Of a stretch of DNA of 64,000 bases, positions 1 through 7,318 are shown piece after piece. Within the stretch, counting starts at the first letter, position 1. Each line of letters opens with the position of its first letter. The DNA lies in NCBI RefSeq assembly GCF_000687715.1, contig NZ_JHXD01000011.1, positions 1 through 64,000 on the forward strand, given 5' to 3'. Source of the stretch: Xylanibacter ruminicola Ga6B6 (GTDB lineage: Bacteria > Bacteroidota > Bacteroidia > Bacteroidales > Bacteroidaceae). The notes under the pieces were generated by a model. The model saw nothing but the letters and a program-made list of their open reading frames with translations, was not told the origin of the DNA and ran no database searches. Both the position numbers and the translations under genes were made by a program.

Positions 1-106
1 TTTTTTTGTGATTTACACACAATAATTTTTATTTTTGAACGTTATTGATTAAGTGTCACCGGTTGACATTCCAAAGATAATAAAATTCCGGCAGGCTAAC
101 AAAATA

Positions 107-126
107 GTGTCCTATAGCCAGGACAC
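107..126. other. 7-bp perfect hairpin in AT-rich leader
   Basis: GTGTCCT and AGGACAC face each other across a six-base loop. The first 163 bases hold no credible gene. A reverse -7 box (CAAAGATA, 72-79) points toward the left edge, so a minus-strand gene may begin outside the window. The role of the hairpin is unknown; no T-run follows it on either strand. Confidence 0.4.
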
Positions 127-163
127 AATATATAATTATTAACACAATTACGTAAAAAACGTG

Positions 164-466
164 ATGAAGAAGTACAATTTAGATCCACTGTCAGCAGCGC
201 ACGCTCTGACAGTCAAGGTGCTGGTGAAGGTCCATCTGACTTTCTACCGCATGCACCGTGCCAAGGAGGCCCAGTACAATCTGGGCCATGGCACTATTAA
301 TGGAGCCTAAAAAGGTAAACTTCCTTCGGACTTCGAGTTAAAAACCAGTAAGCAGATCGAAATCTGGCGCGACATCCTGTCGCACTACGACGACGATCCC
401 GAGCGCCAGGAGCAGCTGTTCCGCGAGCTCATCAACGAGCTGCGCAAGCATCTCCTCCCCCGCTAA
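164..466 (+). pseudogene. Small hypothetical gene interrupted by an in-frame TAA
   Basis: An ATG at 164 (GTG at 161 in the same frame) opens a frame of 100 codons to a TAA at 464-466, broken by one TAA at codon 49 (308-310). The two halves share one frame and the same GC-rich codon use. The first part starts MKKYNLDPLSAAHAL; the second is charged and helical (SKQIEIWRDIL ... LFRELINELRKHLLPR) and has no start codon of its own. The simplest reading is one gene of about 100 aa inactivated by a point change (for example AAA, CAA or GAA to TAA); stop-codon readthrough or a sequencing error would look the same. I do not recognise the family. Confidence 0.5.
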
Positions 467-502
467 AAAACATTCATCCGAGAGCGCAAAGGCTCTCGGA
501 TG
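465..502 (-). terminator. Intrinsic terminator, minus strand
   Basis: An 11-bp perfect stem (CATCCGAGAGC 475-485 with GCTCTCGGATG 492-502) and six-base loop is followed on the minus strand by a run of six T (plus-strand A465-470). The T-run orients it leftward, so it ends a minus-strand transcript and not the interrupted gene beside it. Confidence 0.7.
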
Positions 503-604
503 ATCATCTCCTTCACCACACTATCCCTCGTGCTAATCGTGTCAGGTTCATACGAGTGATAAGCCCCATACGACATAGGAGACCGGGACTTAAACCACGC
601 GTCA
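466..604 (-). ncRNA. Candidate small RNA, about 140 nt
   Basis: On the minus strand a TATCTTTG -7 box (612-619) lies 8 bp before the likely start, and a strong terminator ends the interval. In between no reading frame exceeds about 30 codons. The sequence can fold: ATCACTCGT and ACGAGGGAT can pair with one mismatch around a loop of about 20 nt, upstream of the terminator hairpin. This is consistent with a structured small RNA, but I could not match it to a named Rfam family. The -33 element is poor, so the promoter may be weak or activator-dependent. It lies between the interrupted gene and the MNT gene, transcribed away from the latter. Confidence 0.45.
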
Positions 605-611
605 TACGCCG

Positions 612-619
612 CAAAGATA
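612..619 (-). promoter_or_regulatory. -7 box of the candidate small RNA
   Basis: Reads TATCTTTG on the minus strand, the exact Bacteroidetes -7 consensus. No TTTG is found 19-21 bp upstream. It is back-to-back with the plus-strand promoter at 639-670. Confidence 0.45.
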
Positions 620-638
620 ATATTTTTTTTCGATTTTA

Positions 639-670
639 TTTGCTTTTTTCGCTAACATATCGTATCTTTG
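639..670 (+). promoter_or_regulatory. Promoter of the MNT gene
   Basis: TTTG at 639-642 and TATCTTTG at 663-670, 20 bp apart, match the Bacteroidetes primary sigma consensus fully. The start codon at 690 follows 19 bp after the -7 box, giving a very short leader. Confidence 0.75.
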
Positions 671-689
671 CAGCGAAAGTTAAGAAGTT

Positions 690-1007
690 ATGACTACAAG
701 AGCAGCATTAACACGGATAAAGCAGACAGCCGCCTCTACTATTCCCAAAGGTGGTAAGGCCATCCTTTATGGTTCAAGAGCCAGAGGTGATGCTCATAAA
801 GATTCAGATTGGGATATCCTTATTCTATTAGATAAGGACACCCTTGACCAATCTGATTACGACAATGTCAGTTATCCGTTTGTCCTATTAGGCTGCGACT
901 TAGGTCAAGAAATCAACCCCATCATGTACACTACTAAAGAGTGGGAATCATATCGTATTACCCCATTCTACGAGAATGTGACTCGTGATGGCATAGTTCT
1001 GGTATAA
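690..1007 (+). CDS. MNT-domain nucleotidyltransferase
   Basis: A 105-aa minimal nucleotidyltransferase. The signature GSRARGD (residues 28-34) is followed by DWD (D40, D42), which bind metal in the DNA polymerase beta-like fold. In family pairs MNT acts as the antitoxin of a HEPN RNase toxin by adding AMP to a HEPN residue. Here it has its own consensus promoter, and the next frame, 2 nt downstream, is only the C-terminal part of a HEPN protein. Domain assignment is firm. Activity as an antitoxin is inference, and without an intact toxin the gene may be a relic or may act on a HEPN encoded elsewhere. Confidence 0.85.
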   Translation: MTTRAALTRIKQTAASTIPKGGKAILYGSRARGDAHKDSDWDILILLDKDTLDQSDYDNVSYPFVLLGCDLGQEINPIMYTTKEWESYRITPFYENVTRDGIVLV

Positions 1008-1009
1008 TT

Positions 1010-1162
1010 ATGGAAGCTGAAGGTTTCCTTGCAAGAATGATGCAGTTACGTCAAAAAGCAGATTACAACTGTGCTTACGACATTTCTGAAAAAGACCTGG
1101 CAGATCAAATCCAGACATCAAAAGACTTCATAAAGAAAATCGAAGAACTTCTTGCGAAGTAG
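1010..1162 (+). pseudogene. HEPN toxin, C-terminal remnant
   Basis: A 50-codon frame begins 2 nt after the MNT stop and encodes FLARMMQLRQKADYNCAYD, then a charged helix. This resembles the end of HEPN-domain partners of MNT proteins, where an R..K.DY.. segment precedes the final helix. The first 70-90 residues expected of a HEPN domain are missing, and an ATG is present only because of the junction. I read it as an internal deletion of an MNT-HEPN pair. A functional short peptide cannot be excluded. Confidence 0.6.
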
Positions 1163-1203
1163 GCCAAGATATCAACTATTCCCCCGACTAACAGCTTTAA
1201 GTC

Positions 1204-1226
1204 TGCCACGGGACTGTCCCCTGGCA
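1204..1226. repeat. REP-like palindrome, copy A
   Basis: A 23-bp near-perfect palindrome (TGCCACGGGAC, T, GTCCCCTGGCA; one mismatched pair). Bases 1200-1230 are identical to 1392-1422. It belongs to a family with further copies at 3525, 3600, 57105, 58090, 59301 and 59332. The rest of 1163-1353 is AT-rich and carries the promoter of the Rhs gene. Confidence 0.8.
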
Positions 1227-1301
1227 GGCATGATGTGTGCTATAAAAAATTAAAGTTTCGTTATTCTTTGTTAAATACATCGTATTTAAATTTGCTTTTT
1301 A

Positions 1302-1310
1302 TATTTTTGC
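1302..1310 (+). promoter_or_regulatory. Probable -7 box before the Rhs fragment
   Basis: TATTTTTGC fits the TAnnTTTG box and lies 44 bp before the start codon at 1354. The -33 region is AT-rich without a clear TTTG at the right distance, so this is a moderate call. Confidence 0.4.
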
Positions 1311-1353
1311 ATCGGATGTTTTATAACGCCACAATAACTTAAAATACCAAATT

Positions 1354-2709
1354 ATGAAACAGTACCATCTTGTAAAATATATCTTTGATGGAGTCTGCCA
1401 CGGGACTGTCCCCTGGCAGGCAAATGCCATCAGTTATGCCTACGACCTGAACAACAATCCAAAGCAGATATATTTTATGAATGGCAGTGTAACCAAATAT
1501 GTATATACTGCTTCGGGGCAGAAGCTGCGTGCCGTTCACTATACTGCCAAGCCAAATATCAGCCGCACTTGGGGCGTAAAGCCTGCAGAACTGACATCAT
1601 CGCAAATCCTGCAGGCTGATTCAACAGACTACCTGCTTGGCGGAAGTCTGACAATGAAGAATGGCAGAATAGATAAATATATCTTTGATGGCGGCTATGC
1701 CCAGGCATCGGTTGCAAGTTCTACGAGCGACAACTTTACGTTCTACTATTACACGCCAGACCATCTGGGTAACATCCGCGAAGTAGTGAATGCCAGCGGC
1801 AGTGTGCTGCAAGTTACGAACTACTACCCCTATGGTGCTCCATATGCCGAATCTACAGCCGCAGATTTCCAGCCCTACAAATACAACGGCAAGGAACTCG
1901 ACAAGATGCACGGTCTGAACACCTACGACTACGGCGCCCGACAACATGACCCTATACTCGCCAGATGGGATAGGATCGACCCGCTGGCAGAGAAGTATAG
2001 GGGGATCAGTCCGTATGTATATTGTACGAATAGTCCAATAAAATTACTTGATCAACAGGGTAAAGAACCAACTCCATATGAAGCAGCACTTATGGCGAAG
2101 CATGTATATGGGGATAAGGTGAATTTGGCTGGTGGATGGCATTTGAGCAAAACTCAATACAAATCGTTTAATACAGAAAGTGGACTTCAGTCTGCATTAT
2201 ATGAAAGGACTGCGAAAGGAGTTAAAGAATATGCATACGTTACAGCTGGTACGCAAGATATAACGGATGCAAAAGAGGATATAAATCAGTTGTTTGGAGT
2301 AGGTACACAATATAGAGAGTCTGTTAATAATGCGAAAATACTTAGCAATAATTTGGTCAACTCAGAATTAACATTTGTAGGTCATTCTTTAGGTGGAGGA
2401 CTCGCTGCTGCTAATGCTTTGGCAACAGATCGAAATGCTATCACTATTAATGCAGCAGCAATATCAAAAAGTACTAAGGATAATCTACAATTACCCTCTT
2501 CAACTTCTAAGGGTAGGATTTTTAATATCGTAGTCAAGGGGGAAATTGTCGGATATCTACAAACTAAATTGGGGATGAAATTAGAGGGAGGTGCTTATAC
2601 ATTGAATGCAATATATCTTCCAGGAAATAGTATAATAAACACTGTTTTACGGATTAATAATCATTTAATAGACACTGTAATTAGAAAATTAGAAGGGGAG
2701 AGAAAATGA
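1354..2709 (+). CDS. Rhs core fragment with lipase-like toxin tip
   Basis: At 451 aa this is only the C-terminal end of an Rhs polymorphic toxin; full Rhs proteins exceed 1000 aa. Residues about 130-235 form the Rhs-associated core (YYYTPDHLGNIREVV, YKYNGKELDKM, YDYGARQHDP, then LARWDRIDPLAEKY). From about residue 235 the DNA turns AT-rich and the protein changes to a tip with GHSLGGG (343-349; nucleophile S345) and a late His (H437), typical of class 3 lipases and phospholipases. Codons 14-23 come from a REP palindrome, and KYIFDG occurs at both 8-13 and 108-113, suggesting a patched N-terminus. No signal peptide is seen. The next gene overlaps by 4 bp and is probably its immunity gene. Delivery is unknown. 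Confidence 0.75.
   Translation: MKQYHLVKYIFDGVCHGTVPWQANAISYAYDLNNNPKQIYFMNGSVTKYVYTASGQKLRAVHYTAKPNISRTWGVKPAELTSSQILQADSTDYLLGGSLTMKNGRIDKYIFDGGYAQASVASSTSDNFTFYYYTPDHLGNIREVVNASGSVLQVTNYYPYGAPYAESTAADFQPYKYNGKELDKMHGLNTYDYGARQHDPILARWDRIDPLAEKYRGISPYVYCTNSPIKLLDQQGKEPTPYEAALMAKHVYGDKVNLAGGWHLSKTQYKSFNTESGLQSALYERTAKGVKEYAYVTAGTQDITDAKEDINQLFGVGTQYRESVNNAKILSNNLVNSELTFVGHSLGGGLAAANALATDRNAITINAAAISKSTKDNLQLPSSTSKGRIFNIVVKGEIVGYLQTKLGMKLEGGAYTLNAIYLPGNSIINTVLRINNHLIDTVIRKLEGERK
1396..1418. repeat. REP-like palindrome, copy B, inside the Rhs reading frame
   Basis: The 31 bases 1392-1422 equal 1200-1230. This copy lies within the coding frame and supplies the residues VCHGTVPWQA. Either the element inserted into an Rhs gene without breaking the frame, or the start codon upstream is a secondary gain. 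Confidence 0.8.
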
Positions 2710-3497
2710 AAAGAATAAAGTTTATTATTGTATTAGTATTTTTGTCAATCTTTGGTTGTTCTGAAAAGGAGAACTATCTTGGGGATGATATCAGACTATG
2801 GAAAGATACTGAAGCCTGGGAGTTTGCAAAGAGTATATCCAAAAACAACTTTGAAAAGGCGGAAGAAATATTAGCAAAGGGTAAAATTGATGTTGACTAC
2901 AGGGAACCGAAATATGGTCAAACTCTCTTGTTTTGGGCAGTATGGCATGCTGACCTCGATGCTGTTAAATTCTTGATAAGTCATGGTGCGGAACCTAATA
3001 CTCATAATACTTATAATGGAGATTCACCCATTGCAATAGCATCAGACTATTTTATACGCTCAGATATATTAGTTTATTTGCTTGCACATGGAGGCAATCC
3101 TAATGATTATGTAAAAAAAGACGAAAAACTTTCATATGCACCTGTAAATGAAACACCTTTAATACGAGCAGCATTCACCAGTATGGAGAAAACAAAAATA
3201 TTGGTTAAAGCAGGGGCAGACGTGAATTTCTTTGTAGATAACGATTTTCGTAATACTCCATTGTTATCTGCTGAGCGGAGAACAAACCTTGATATCGTAG
3301 AATATCTGTTTTTTGAATGTAAGGCAGATTATAAAAAGTCATATGTTATAACAATTGACACGGGAGACACGTTGTCTTTTAAGGACATTATTCAGAAAAG
3401 AAGATTATTGACAGCAAAAGACAGTATTGTGGCAAAGAGGATTTTAGAAATTATAGATGAACAATCTCAAAAAACTACAATCACGGGAGATTCTTGA
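2706..3497 (+). CDS. Ankyrin-repeat lipoprotein, probable immunity protein
   Basis: A 263-aa protein with a lipoprotein signal (hydrophobic segment, then FGCSEKE; lipid-modified Cys at 18) and ankyrin repeats over about residues 50-205 (for example GQTLLFWAVWHADLDAVKFL, NETPLIRAAF, NTPLLSAERRTNLDIVEYL). ATG overlaps the toxin stop (ATGA), so the two are translationally coupled. It is as AT-rich as the toxin tip. Ankyrin proteins are known partners of bacterial lipase effectors, and a membrane-anchored periplasmic location fits protection against a phospholipase. The lipoprotein and repeat calls are solid; the immunity role is inference from position and base composition. Confidence 0.75.
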   Translation: MKRIKFIIVLVFLSIFGCSEKENYLGDDIRLWKDTEAWEFAKSISKNNFEKAEEILAKGKIDVDYREPKYGQTLLFWAVWHADLDAVKFLISHGAEPNTHNTYNGDSPIAIASDYFIRSDILVYLLAHGGNPNDYVKKDEKLSYAPVNETPLIRAAFTSMEKTKILVKAGADVNFFVDNDFRNTPLLSAERRTNLDIVEYLFFECKADYKKSYVITIDTGDTLSFKDIIQKRRLLTAKDSIVAKRILEIIDEQSQKTTITGDS

Positions 3498-3524
3498 AAG
3501 ATCACAGGGTAAAAAGCTAAGATC

Positions 3525-3547
3525 TGCCGGGGGACAGGTACGTGGCA
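3525..3547. repeat. REP-like palindrome, copy C (degenerate)
   Basis: TGCCGGGGGAC followed by AG and GTACGTGGCA: same length and ends as the other copies, with a damaged right arm. It lies 28 bp after the ankyrin gene stop. Confidence 0.55.
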
Positions 3548-3599
3548 TCTCTAGCTTATCGTTCTTTTACCCAGTAAACCCAGCCGCGGGTTTTGAGCC

Positions 3600-3622
3600 T
3601 GCCAGGAGACAGTCACTTGGCA
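3600..3622. repeat. REP-like palindrome, copy D (degenerate)
   Basis: TGCCAGGAGAC, AG, TCACTTGGCA. It keeps the TGCCA/TGGCA ends and the 23-bp length, with substitutions inside the arms. Confidence 0.6.
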
Positions 3623-3739
3623 GACTTATACTAAACCTAAAAACAAGATGAAAGTATTCTTGATATTGATATTGTCGACCATTAGTGGGATTCCTATCAG
3701 ACGCGTCAGAGTCTGGCTGACCATCAAGGCTAAGTGGAT

Positions 3740-4516
3740 TCAATACGATGCGGTGCAGGGGATGCCAGCGGCGATGACGCGGTCGCGGATGGCGTCGAGT
3801 TGCTCGTGGGTGGCTTTCTCCAGACCTTGGGCGGGCGTTTCGCGGTCGATGGTGTAGATCATTACCTGCTGGGGCTTGATGGTCTTAACGGCCTCTAACC
3901 AGGGGGCTACATATTCCTCGCCGGTATTATCTACGCTCTCGCCCTGGCACTGGCCGCGCATAAACATGGTCTGGATTATCACATGGCCGTTAAAGGCTTT
4001 CAAACGGTCGATAATCTGGGCCACATCGTAGGTGCCGTTGGGATGATCTACCTTATTAATATATAAAGGATCAACGGTATCGAGTTTTAAGATGTTGTTA
4101 TCTACCTTCATCAGGGCATCGTGTACCTGCTGGCGGTGAATCATGGTAGAGTTGCTGAGTACCGATACCTTGGCCTGGGGGCAATACTGATTGCGCAGGC
4201 GGATGACATCATCGATAATCTCGGCAAAATGCGGATGACAGGTGGGCTCGCCATTACCGGCAAAGGTCAGCACATCAGGCAACTGACCGTCGGTCACCAT
4301 CTGCTGCAACTTGGCCTCGAGCTTCTCGATCACCTCCTGGCGTGTAGGCATGGGCAGGGTGGGGCGATGGTCCTCGTTGAAACCACACTCGCAATAAATG
4401 CAGTCGAAACTGCATACCTTACCGTCGGCTGGCAACAGGTTGATACCGAGCGAAATGCCCAGTCGGCGACTGTGAACGGGCCCAAAAATGGGCGATGGAT
4501 AAATAATTGTACTCAT
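3740..4516 (-). CDS. Radical SAM protein
   Basis: A 258-aa radical SAM enzyme with the cluster motif CxxxCxxC at C35, C39 and C42 (CSFDCIYC), a following GNGEPT motif typical of the SAM-binding region, and a TIM-barrel-like body. Similar proteins are annotated as a wyosine base formation-like radical SAM family; the substrate is unknown. I start at 4516 (MSTIIYPSP) because the longer frame runs back through the ftsX promoter region and reads as low-complexity sequence. It is divergent from ftsX and ends in the accessory patch. Confidence 0.8.
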   Translation of the reverse strand: MSTIIYPSPIFGPVHSRRLGISLGINLLPADGKVCSFDCIYCECGFNEDHRPTLPMPTRQEVIEKLEAKLQQMVTDGQLPDVLTFAGNGEPTCHPHFAEIIDDVIRLRNQYCPQAKVSVLSNSTMIHRQQVHDALMKVDNNILKLDTVDPLYINKVDHPNGTYDVAQIIDRLKAFNGHVIIQTMFMRGQCQGESVDNTGEEYVAPWLEAVKTIKPQQVMIYTIDRETPAQGLEKATHEQLDAIRDRVIAAGIPCTASY

Positions 4517-4541
4517 AACGGGTGCAAAATTACACTTTTTT

Positions 4542-4572
4542 TTTGTGATAAAGAAAAAAAATAGTATCTTTG
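4542..4572 (+). promoter_or_regulatory. Promoter of the ftsX operon
   Basis: TTTG at 4542-4545 and TATCTTTG at 4565-4572 with a 19-bp spacer: full consensus. It fixes the ftsX start at the ATG at 4606, since an earlier ATG at 4570 falls inside the -7 box. Confidence 0.8.
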
Positions 4573-4605
4573 CAGCCGAATTCGAATTTTTACGTACGTA
4601 AATTA

Positions 4606-5484
4606 ATGAAAAAACGGAAAAAAGATGCTGGCAACCGTCGAGGTGTGCAGTTGGTAACACTTTGCATTAGTACGGCGATGGTGCTGGTTTTACTTGGACT
4701 GGTGGTATTTTCAGTCCAAACCTCTCGTAATCTGTCGCAGTGGGTTAAGGAGAACCTTACAGTGACGGTGATGCTGAGCGATGATGTATCGGTGAACGGC
4801 GCAAAACTGTTGTGTCGCGACCTGTATCATCGTCCCTATTCGCGTAACATCGACTACATTAGTAAAGAGCAGGCTCTGAAGGAACAGAGCGAGGCTATGG
4901 GCTCCGACCCTTCGGAGTTCTTAGGCGTTAACCCGTTCCCCGCCACACTCGAGCTGCAGTTGCATTCTGATTATGCCAACCGCGATTCGCTCAAGTGGAT
5001 TGCCCGCGAGTTACAGAAAAATCCGAAGATTACGGATGTGGCCTATCAGGTTGACCTGATGGACAGCGTAAACCGCAATCTCACTAAGGTTAATCTGGTG
5101 CTCCTGGCGCTGGCCGTGCTGTTGACGTTTGTATCGTTCTCGCTGATTAACAACACCGTGCGCCTGAGCGTTTACTCGCGCCGTTTCATCATTCATACGA
5201 TGAAGCTGGTGGGTGCCTCGTGGGGCTTTATCCGTAAGCCGTTTATGAAACAGGCGTTGCTGGTGGGTGTGATTGCTGCCCTGATAGCTATTGCTGTACT
5301 GGGGGGCTGCGTGTATGCGCTCTACTACTATGAGCCTAACATTATCAGCATTATTACCTGGCGCGAACTCACCATTACGGGGGTGGCTGTGCTGCTGTTT
5401 GGTATTATTATTACCGCTGCATGCTCGTATATCTCGGTAAACAAGTTCCTGCGTATGTCGGCAGGAGAACTGTACAAGATTTAA
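4606..5484 (+). CDS. ftsX: Cell division protein FtsX
   Basis: A 292-aa permease-like subunit of the FtsEX complex, which links division to peptidoglycan hydrolase activation. A cytoplasmic basic N-terminus, TM helix (about 25-45), extracytoplasmic domain (about 46-165) and three C-terminal TM helices follow the FtsX plan. FtsE is not adjacent, which is common in Bacteroidetes. It heads a run ftsX-DUF3098-uppP-truB-queA-folK, all plus strand and closely spaced, driven by the promoter just upstream. Confidence 0.88.
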   Translation: MKKRKKDAGNRRGVQLVTLCISTAMVLVLLGLVVFSVQTSRNLSQWVKENLTVTVMLSDDVSVNGAKLLCRDLYHRPYSRNIDYISKEQALKEQSEAMGSDPSEFLGVNPFPATLELQLHSDYANRDSLKWIARELQKNPKITDVAYQVDLMDSVNRNLTKVNLVLLALAVLLTFVSFSLINNTVRLSVYSRRFIIHTMKLVGASWGFIRKPFMKQALLVGVIAALIAIAVLGGCVYALYYYEPNIISIITWRELTITGVAVLLFGIIITAACSYISVNKFLRMSAGELYKI

Positions 5485-5493
5485 AAATGTAAG

Positions 5494-5524
5494 AATTAGA
5501 AAATGTAAAAATTGAAATATGGAT
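5494..5524 (+). repeat. 31-bp linker repeat, copy 1, includes a start codon
   Basis: Identical over 31 bases to 5759-5789. The A-rich, C-free leader ends in ATATGGAT, so the repeat contains the start codon and the first base(s) of codon 2 of the DUF3098 gene. Confidence 0.85.
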
Positions 5525-5743
5525 AAGAAGAATTTTGCATTCGATAAGACCAACTTTATATTGTTGGCAATCGGCATGGCCATCGTGGTGATTGGCTTTT
5601 TGCTGATGGTAGGTCCTAACTCTACCGATACCGCATTCGAACCCGATATCTTCAGTGTGCGCCGCACCAAGGTGGCACCCGTGATATGTTTGTTCGGGTT
5701 TGTATCGATGATTTATGCCGTAGTTCGTAAACCAAAAGACTAG
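5519..5743 (+). CDS. DUF3098 family membrane protein
   Basis: A 74-aa protein with two TM helices (about 12-31 and 51-68) separated by a short FEPDIFSVRR loop, the layout of the Bacteroidetes DUF3098 family. It sits in the conserved place between ftsX and uppP, which suggests a role linked to the envelope or division, but no function is known. Confidence 0.8.
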   Translation: MDKKNFAFDKTNFILLAIGMAIVVIGFLLMVGPNSTDTAFEPDIFSVRRTKVAPVICLFGFVSMIYAVVRKPKD

Positions 5744-5758
5744 TAGGGTAAATGTAAT

Positions 5759-5789
5759 AATTAGAAAATGTAAAAATTGAAATATGGAT
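5759..5789 (+). repeat. 31-bp linker repeat, copy 2, includes a start codon
   Basis: Perfect copy of 5494-5524, placed so that its ATG is the start of uppP. The repeat makes both proteins begin Met-Asp. Confidence 0.85.
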
Positions 5790-6587
5790 TGGATTCAAGC
5801 TTTGATTCTTGGTTTAGTGCAGGGACTCACAGAGTATCTGCCTGTTAGTTCGAGCGGACACCTGACTATCCTCTCAAACTTTTTCGGTATTGATGGTGCC
5901 GACAACCTGCAGTTTACTGTTGCTGTACACGTGGCTACCGTGCTGAGTACGCTGGTTATCCTGTGGAAGGAGATAGACTGGATACTGAAGGGACTGTTTA
6001 AGTTTAAGATGAACGACGAAACAAAATATGCCCTGAACATTGTGGTGTCGATGATTCCCGTAGGCATCATAGGCGTATTTTTTAAGGATAAGGTAGAAGA
6101 GGCATTTGGCGCTGGCTTGCTGATTGTAGGTGTGATGCTGTGCGTTACCTCGGTACTGCTTATCTTCTCGTACTATGCCAAGCCCCGTGTAAAGGAGCAT
6201 ATCTCTATGTGGGATGCTTTTGTCATCGGTATGGCTCAGGCTTGTGCCGTACTGCCAGGACTGTCGCGCTCGGGTTCTACCATCGCTACCGGTTTGATGC
6301 TGGGCGATAAGAAGGAGAAGCTGGCTCAGTTCTCATTCCTGATGGTGATTCCTCCCATCCTGGGCGAGGCCCTGCTGGATGTGCTGAAGGCCATGAAGGG
6401 CGACGAGGTAGTAAGCGATAGCATCGGCTTGTTCCCCATGATTGTTGGTTTTGTGGCTGCATTCCTGTCGGGTTGCTTTGCCTGCAAACTGATGATTAAC
6501 CTGGTTAAGAAGGGTAAGCTGGTTTACTTTGGAATTTATTGCGCCATCATCGGTGTAACAGTGCTCATTTATCAGCTCACCCGATGA
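5784..6587 (+). CDS. uppP: Undecaprenyl-diphosphatase UppP/BacA
   Basis: A 267-aa polytopic enzyme that dephosphorylates undecaprenyl pyrophosphate to recycle the lipid carrier for peptidoglycan and glycan export. Both family motifs are clear: [14 protein letters not shown] (about 14-27) and [14 protein letters not shown] (about 158-171). Six to eight TM segments, normal length. Its start is provided by the repeated linker, and its stop overlaps the truB start by 4 bp (ATGA). Confidence 0.95.
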   Translation: MDWIQALILGLVQGLTEYLPVSSSGHLTILSNFFGIDGADNLQFTVAVHVATVLSTLVILWKEIDWILKGLFKFKMNDETKYALNIVVSMIPVGIIGVFFKDKVEEAFGAGLLIVGVMLCVTSVLLIFSYYAKPRVKEHISMWDAFVIGMAQACAVLPGLSRSGSTIATGLMLGDKKEKLAQFSFLMVIPPILGEALLDVLKAMKGDEVVSDSIGLFPMIVGFVAAFLSGCFACKLMINLVKKGKLVYFGIYCAIIGVTVLIYQLTR

Positions 6588-7285
6588 ACTTTCAGGAAGG
6601 CGCATATATCTATATCAACAAGCCCTATCGTATGAGCAGTTTCGGGGCGCTGGCACATATCCGTTATGTGCTGAGCAAACGACTGCATGTGAAACGTGTG
6701 AAAATGGGGCATGCCGGCACCTTAGACCCCTTGGCAACAGGTGTGCTGGTGCTGTGCACCGGTAAGGCCACCAAGCAGATTGAGGCTTTGCAGCTGCACT
6801 CAAAGGAGTATACGGCCACCCTGCAGTTGGGTGCCACCACCCCCAGCTATGACTTGGAGCATGAGGTGGACGCAACTTACCCCACTGCGCATATCACCCG
6901 TGAGCTGATTGAGCAGACACTGCCCAGGTTTATGGGCGATATTATGCAGCGACCACCGCTGTTTTCGGCCTGTAAGGTTGGTGGCGACCGTGCCTACGAA
7001 CTGGCACGCAAGGGTAGCGACCACCAGTTGGCCGAGAAACCAGTGCATATCGATGAGATAGAAATCATTGATTTCGATCCCGAAAAGATGCAGCTGCAGA
7101 TACGTGTGGGGTGTGGTAAGGGTACCTACATCCGCTCGCTGGCCCGCGACATTGGCGAGGCCCTTGGCAGCGGCGCACATCTTACTGCCCTGTGCCGCAC
7201 TCGCGTGGGCGACGTCAGACTGGAGGACTGTCTCACGTTCGATGAGTTCCCTGCCTGGATGGAGGAGAAATTAAGTGAAGAGTGA
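6584..7285 (+). CDS. truB: tRNA pseudouridine(55) synthase TruB
   Basis: A 233-aa pseudouridine synthase that modifies U55 in the T-loop of tRNAs. The catalytic motif [12 protein letters not shown] (Asp48) and [10 protein letters not shown] are present. I start at 6584, where ATG overlaps the uppP stop, because the longer frame only adds uppP-shadow sequence; the start [14 protein letters not shown] fits the family. The last residues (LSEE) are encoded by the beginning of an AGTGAA linker. Confidence 0.95.
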   Translation: MNFQEGAYIYINKPYRMSSFGALAHIRYVLSKRLHVKRVKMGHAGTLDPLATGVLVLCTGKATKQIEALQLHSKEYTATLQLGATTPSYDLEHEVDATYPTAHITRELIEQTLPRFMGDIMQRPPLFSACKVGGDRAYELARKGSDHQLAEKPVHIDEIEIIDFDPEKMQLQIRVGCGKGTYIRSLARDIGEALGSGAHLTALCRTRVGDVRLEDCLTFDEFPAWMEEKLSEE

Positions 7286-7306
7286 TTAGTTAATAGTGAA
7301 TAGTGT
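7272..7306 (+). repeat. TAGTGAA-type linker between truB and queA
   Basis: An imperfect tandem of AGTGAA/TAGTGAA units starting in the last codons of truB and ending 12 bp before queA. It contains stop codons in several frames. Related linkers lie at 8381, 15484 and, on the minus strand, 31670. Confidence 0.7.
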
Positions 7307-7318
7307 AATAATAAAAAT

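Larger units (their letters stand above)
3498..3739. other. Decayed non-coding stretch with two REP copies
   Basis: No intact gene. The stretch carries two degenerate REP palindromes. At 3648 an ATG opens a signal-peptide-like run (MKVFLILILSTISG) that then loses protein-like character and runs into the opposite-strand radical SAM gene. This may be a broken gene start. Confidence 0.4.

Noticed and set aside
1339..1947. Minus-strand frames opposite the Rhs fragment
   Set aside because: Shadows of the Rhs gene; no promoter and no recognisable motif.
3457..3651. Small plus-strand ORF across the REP copies C and D
   Set aside because: It overlaps the end of the ankyrin gene in another frame and its codons are those of the REP palindromes.
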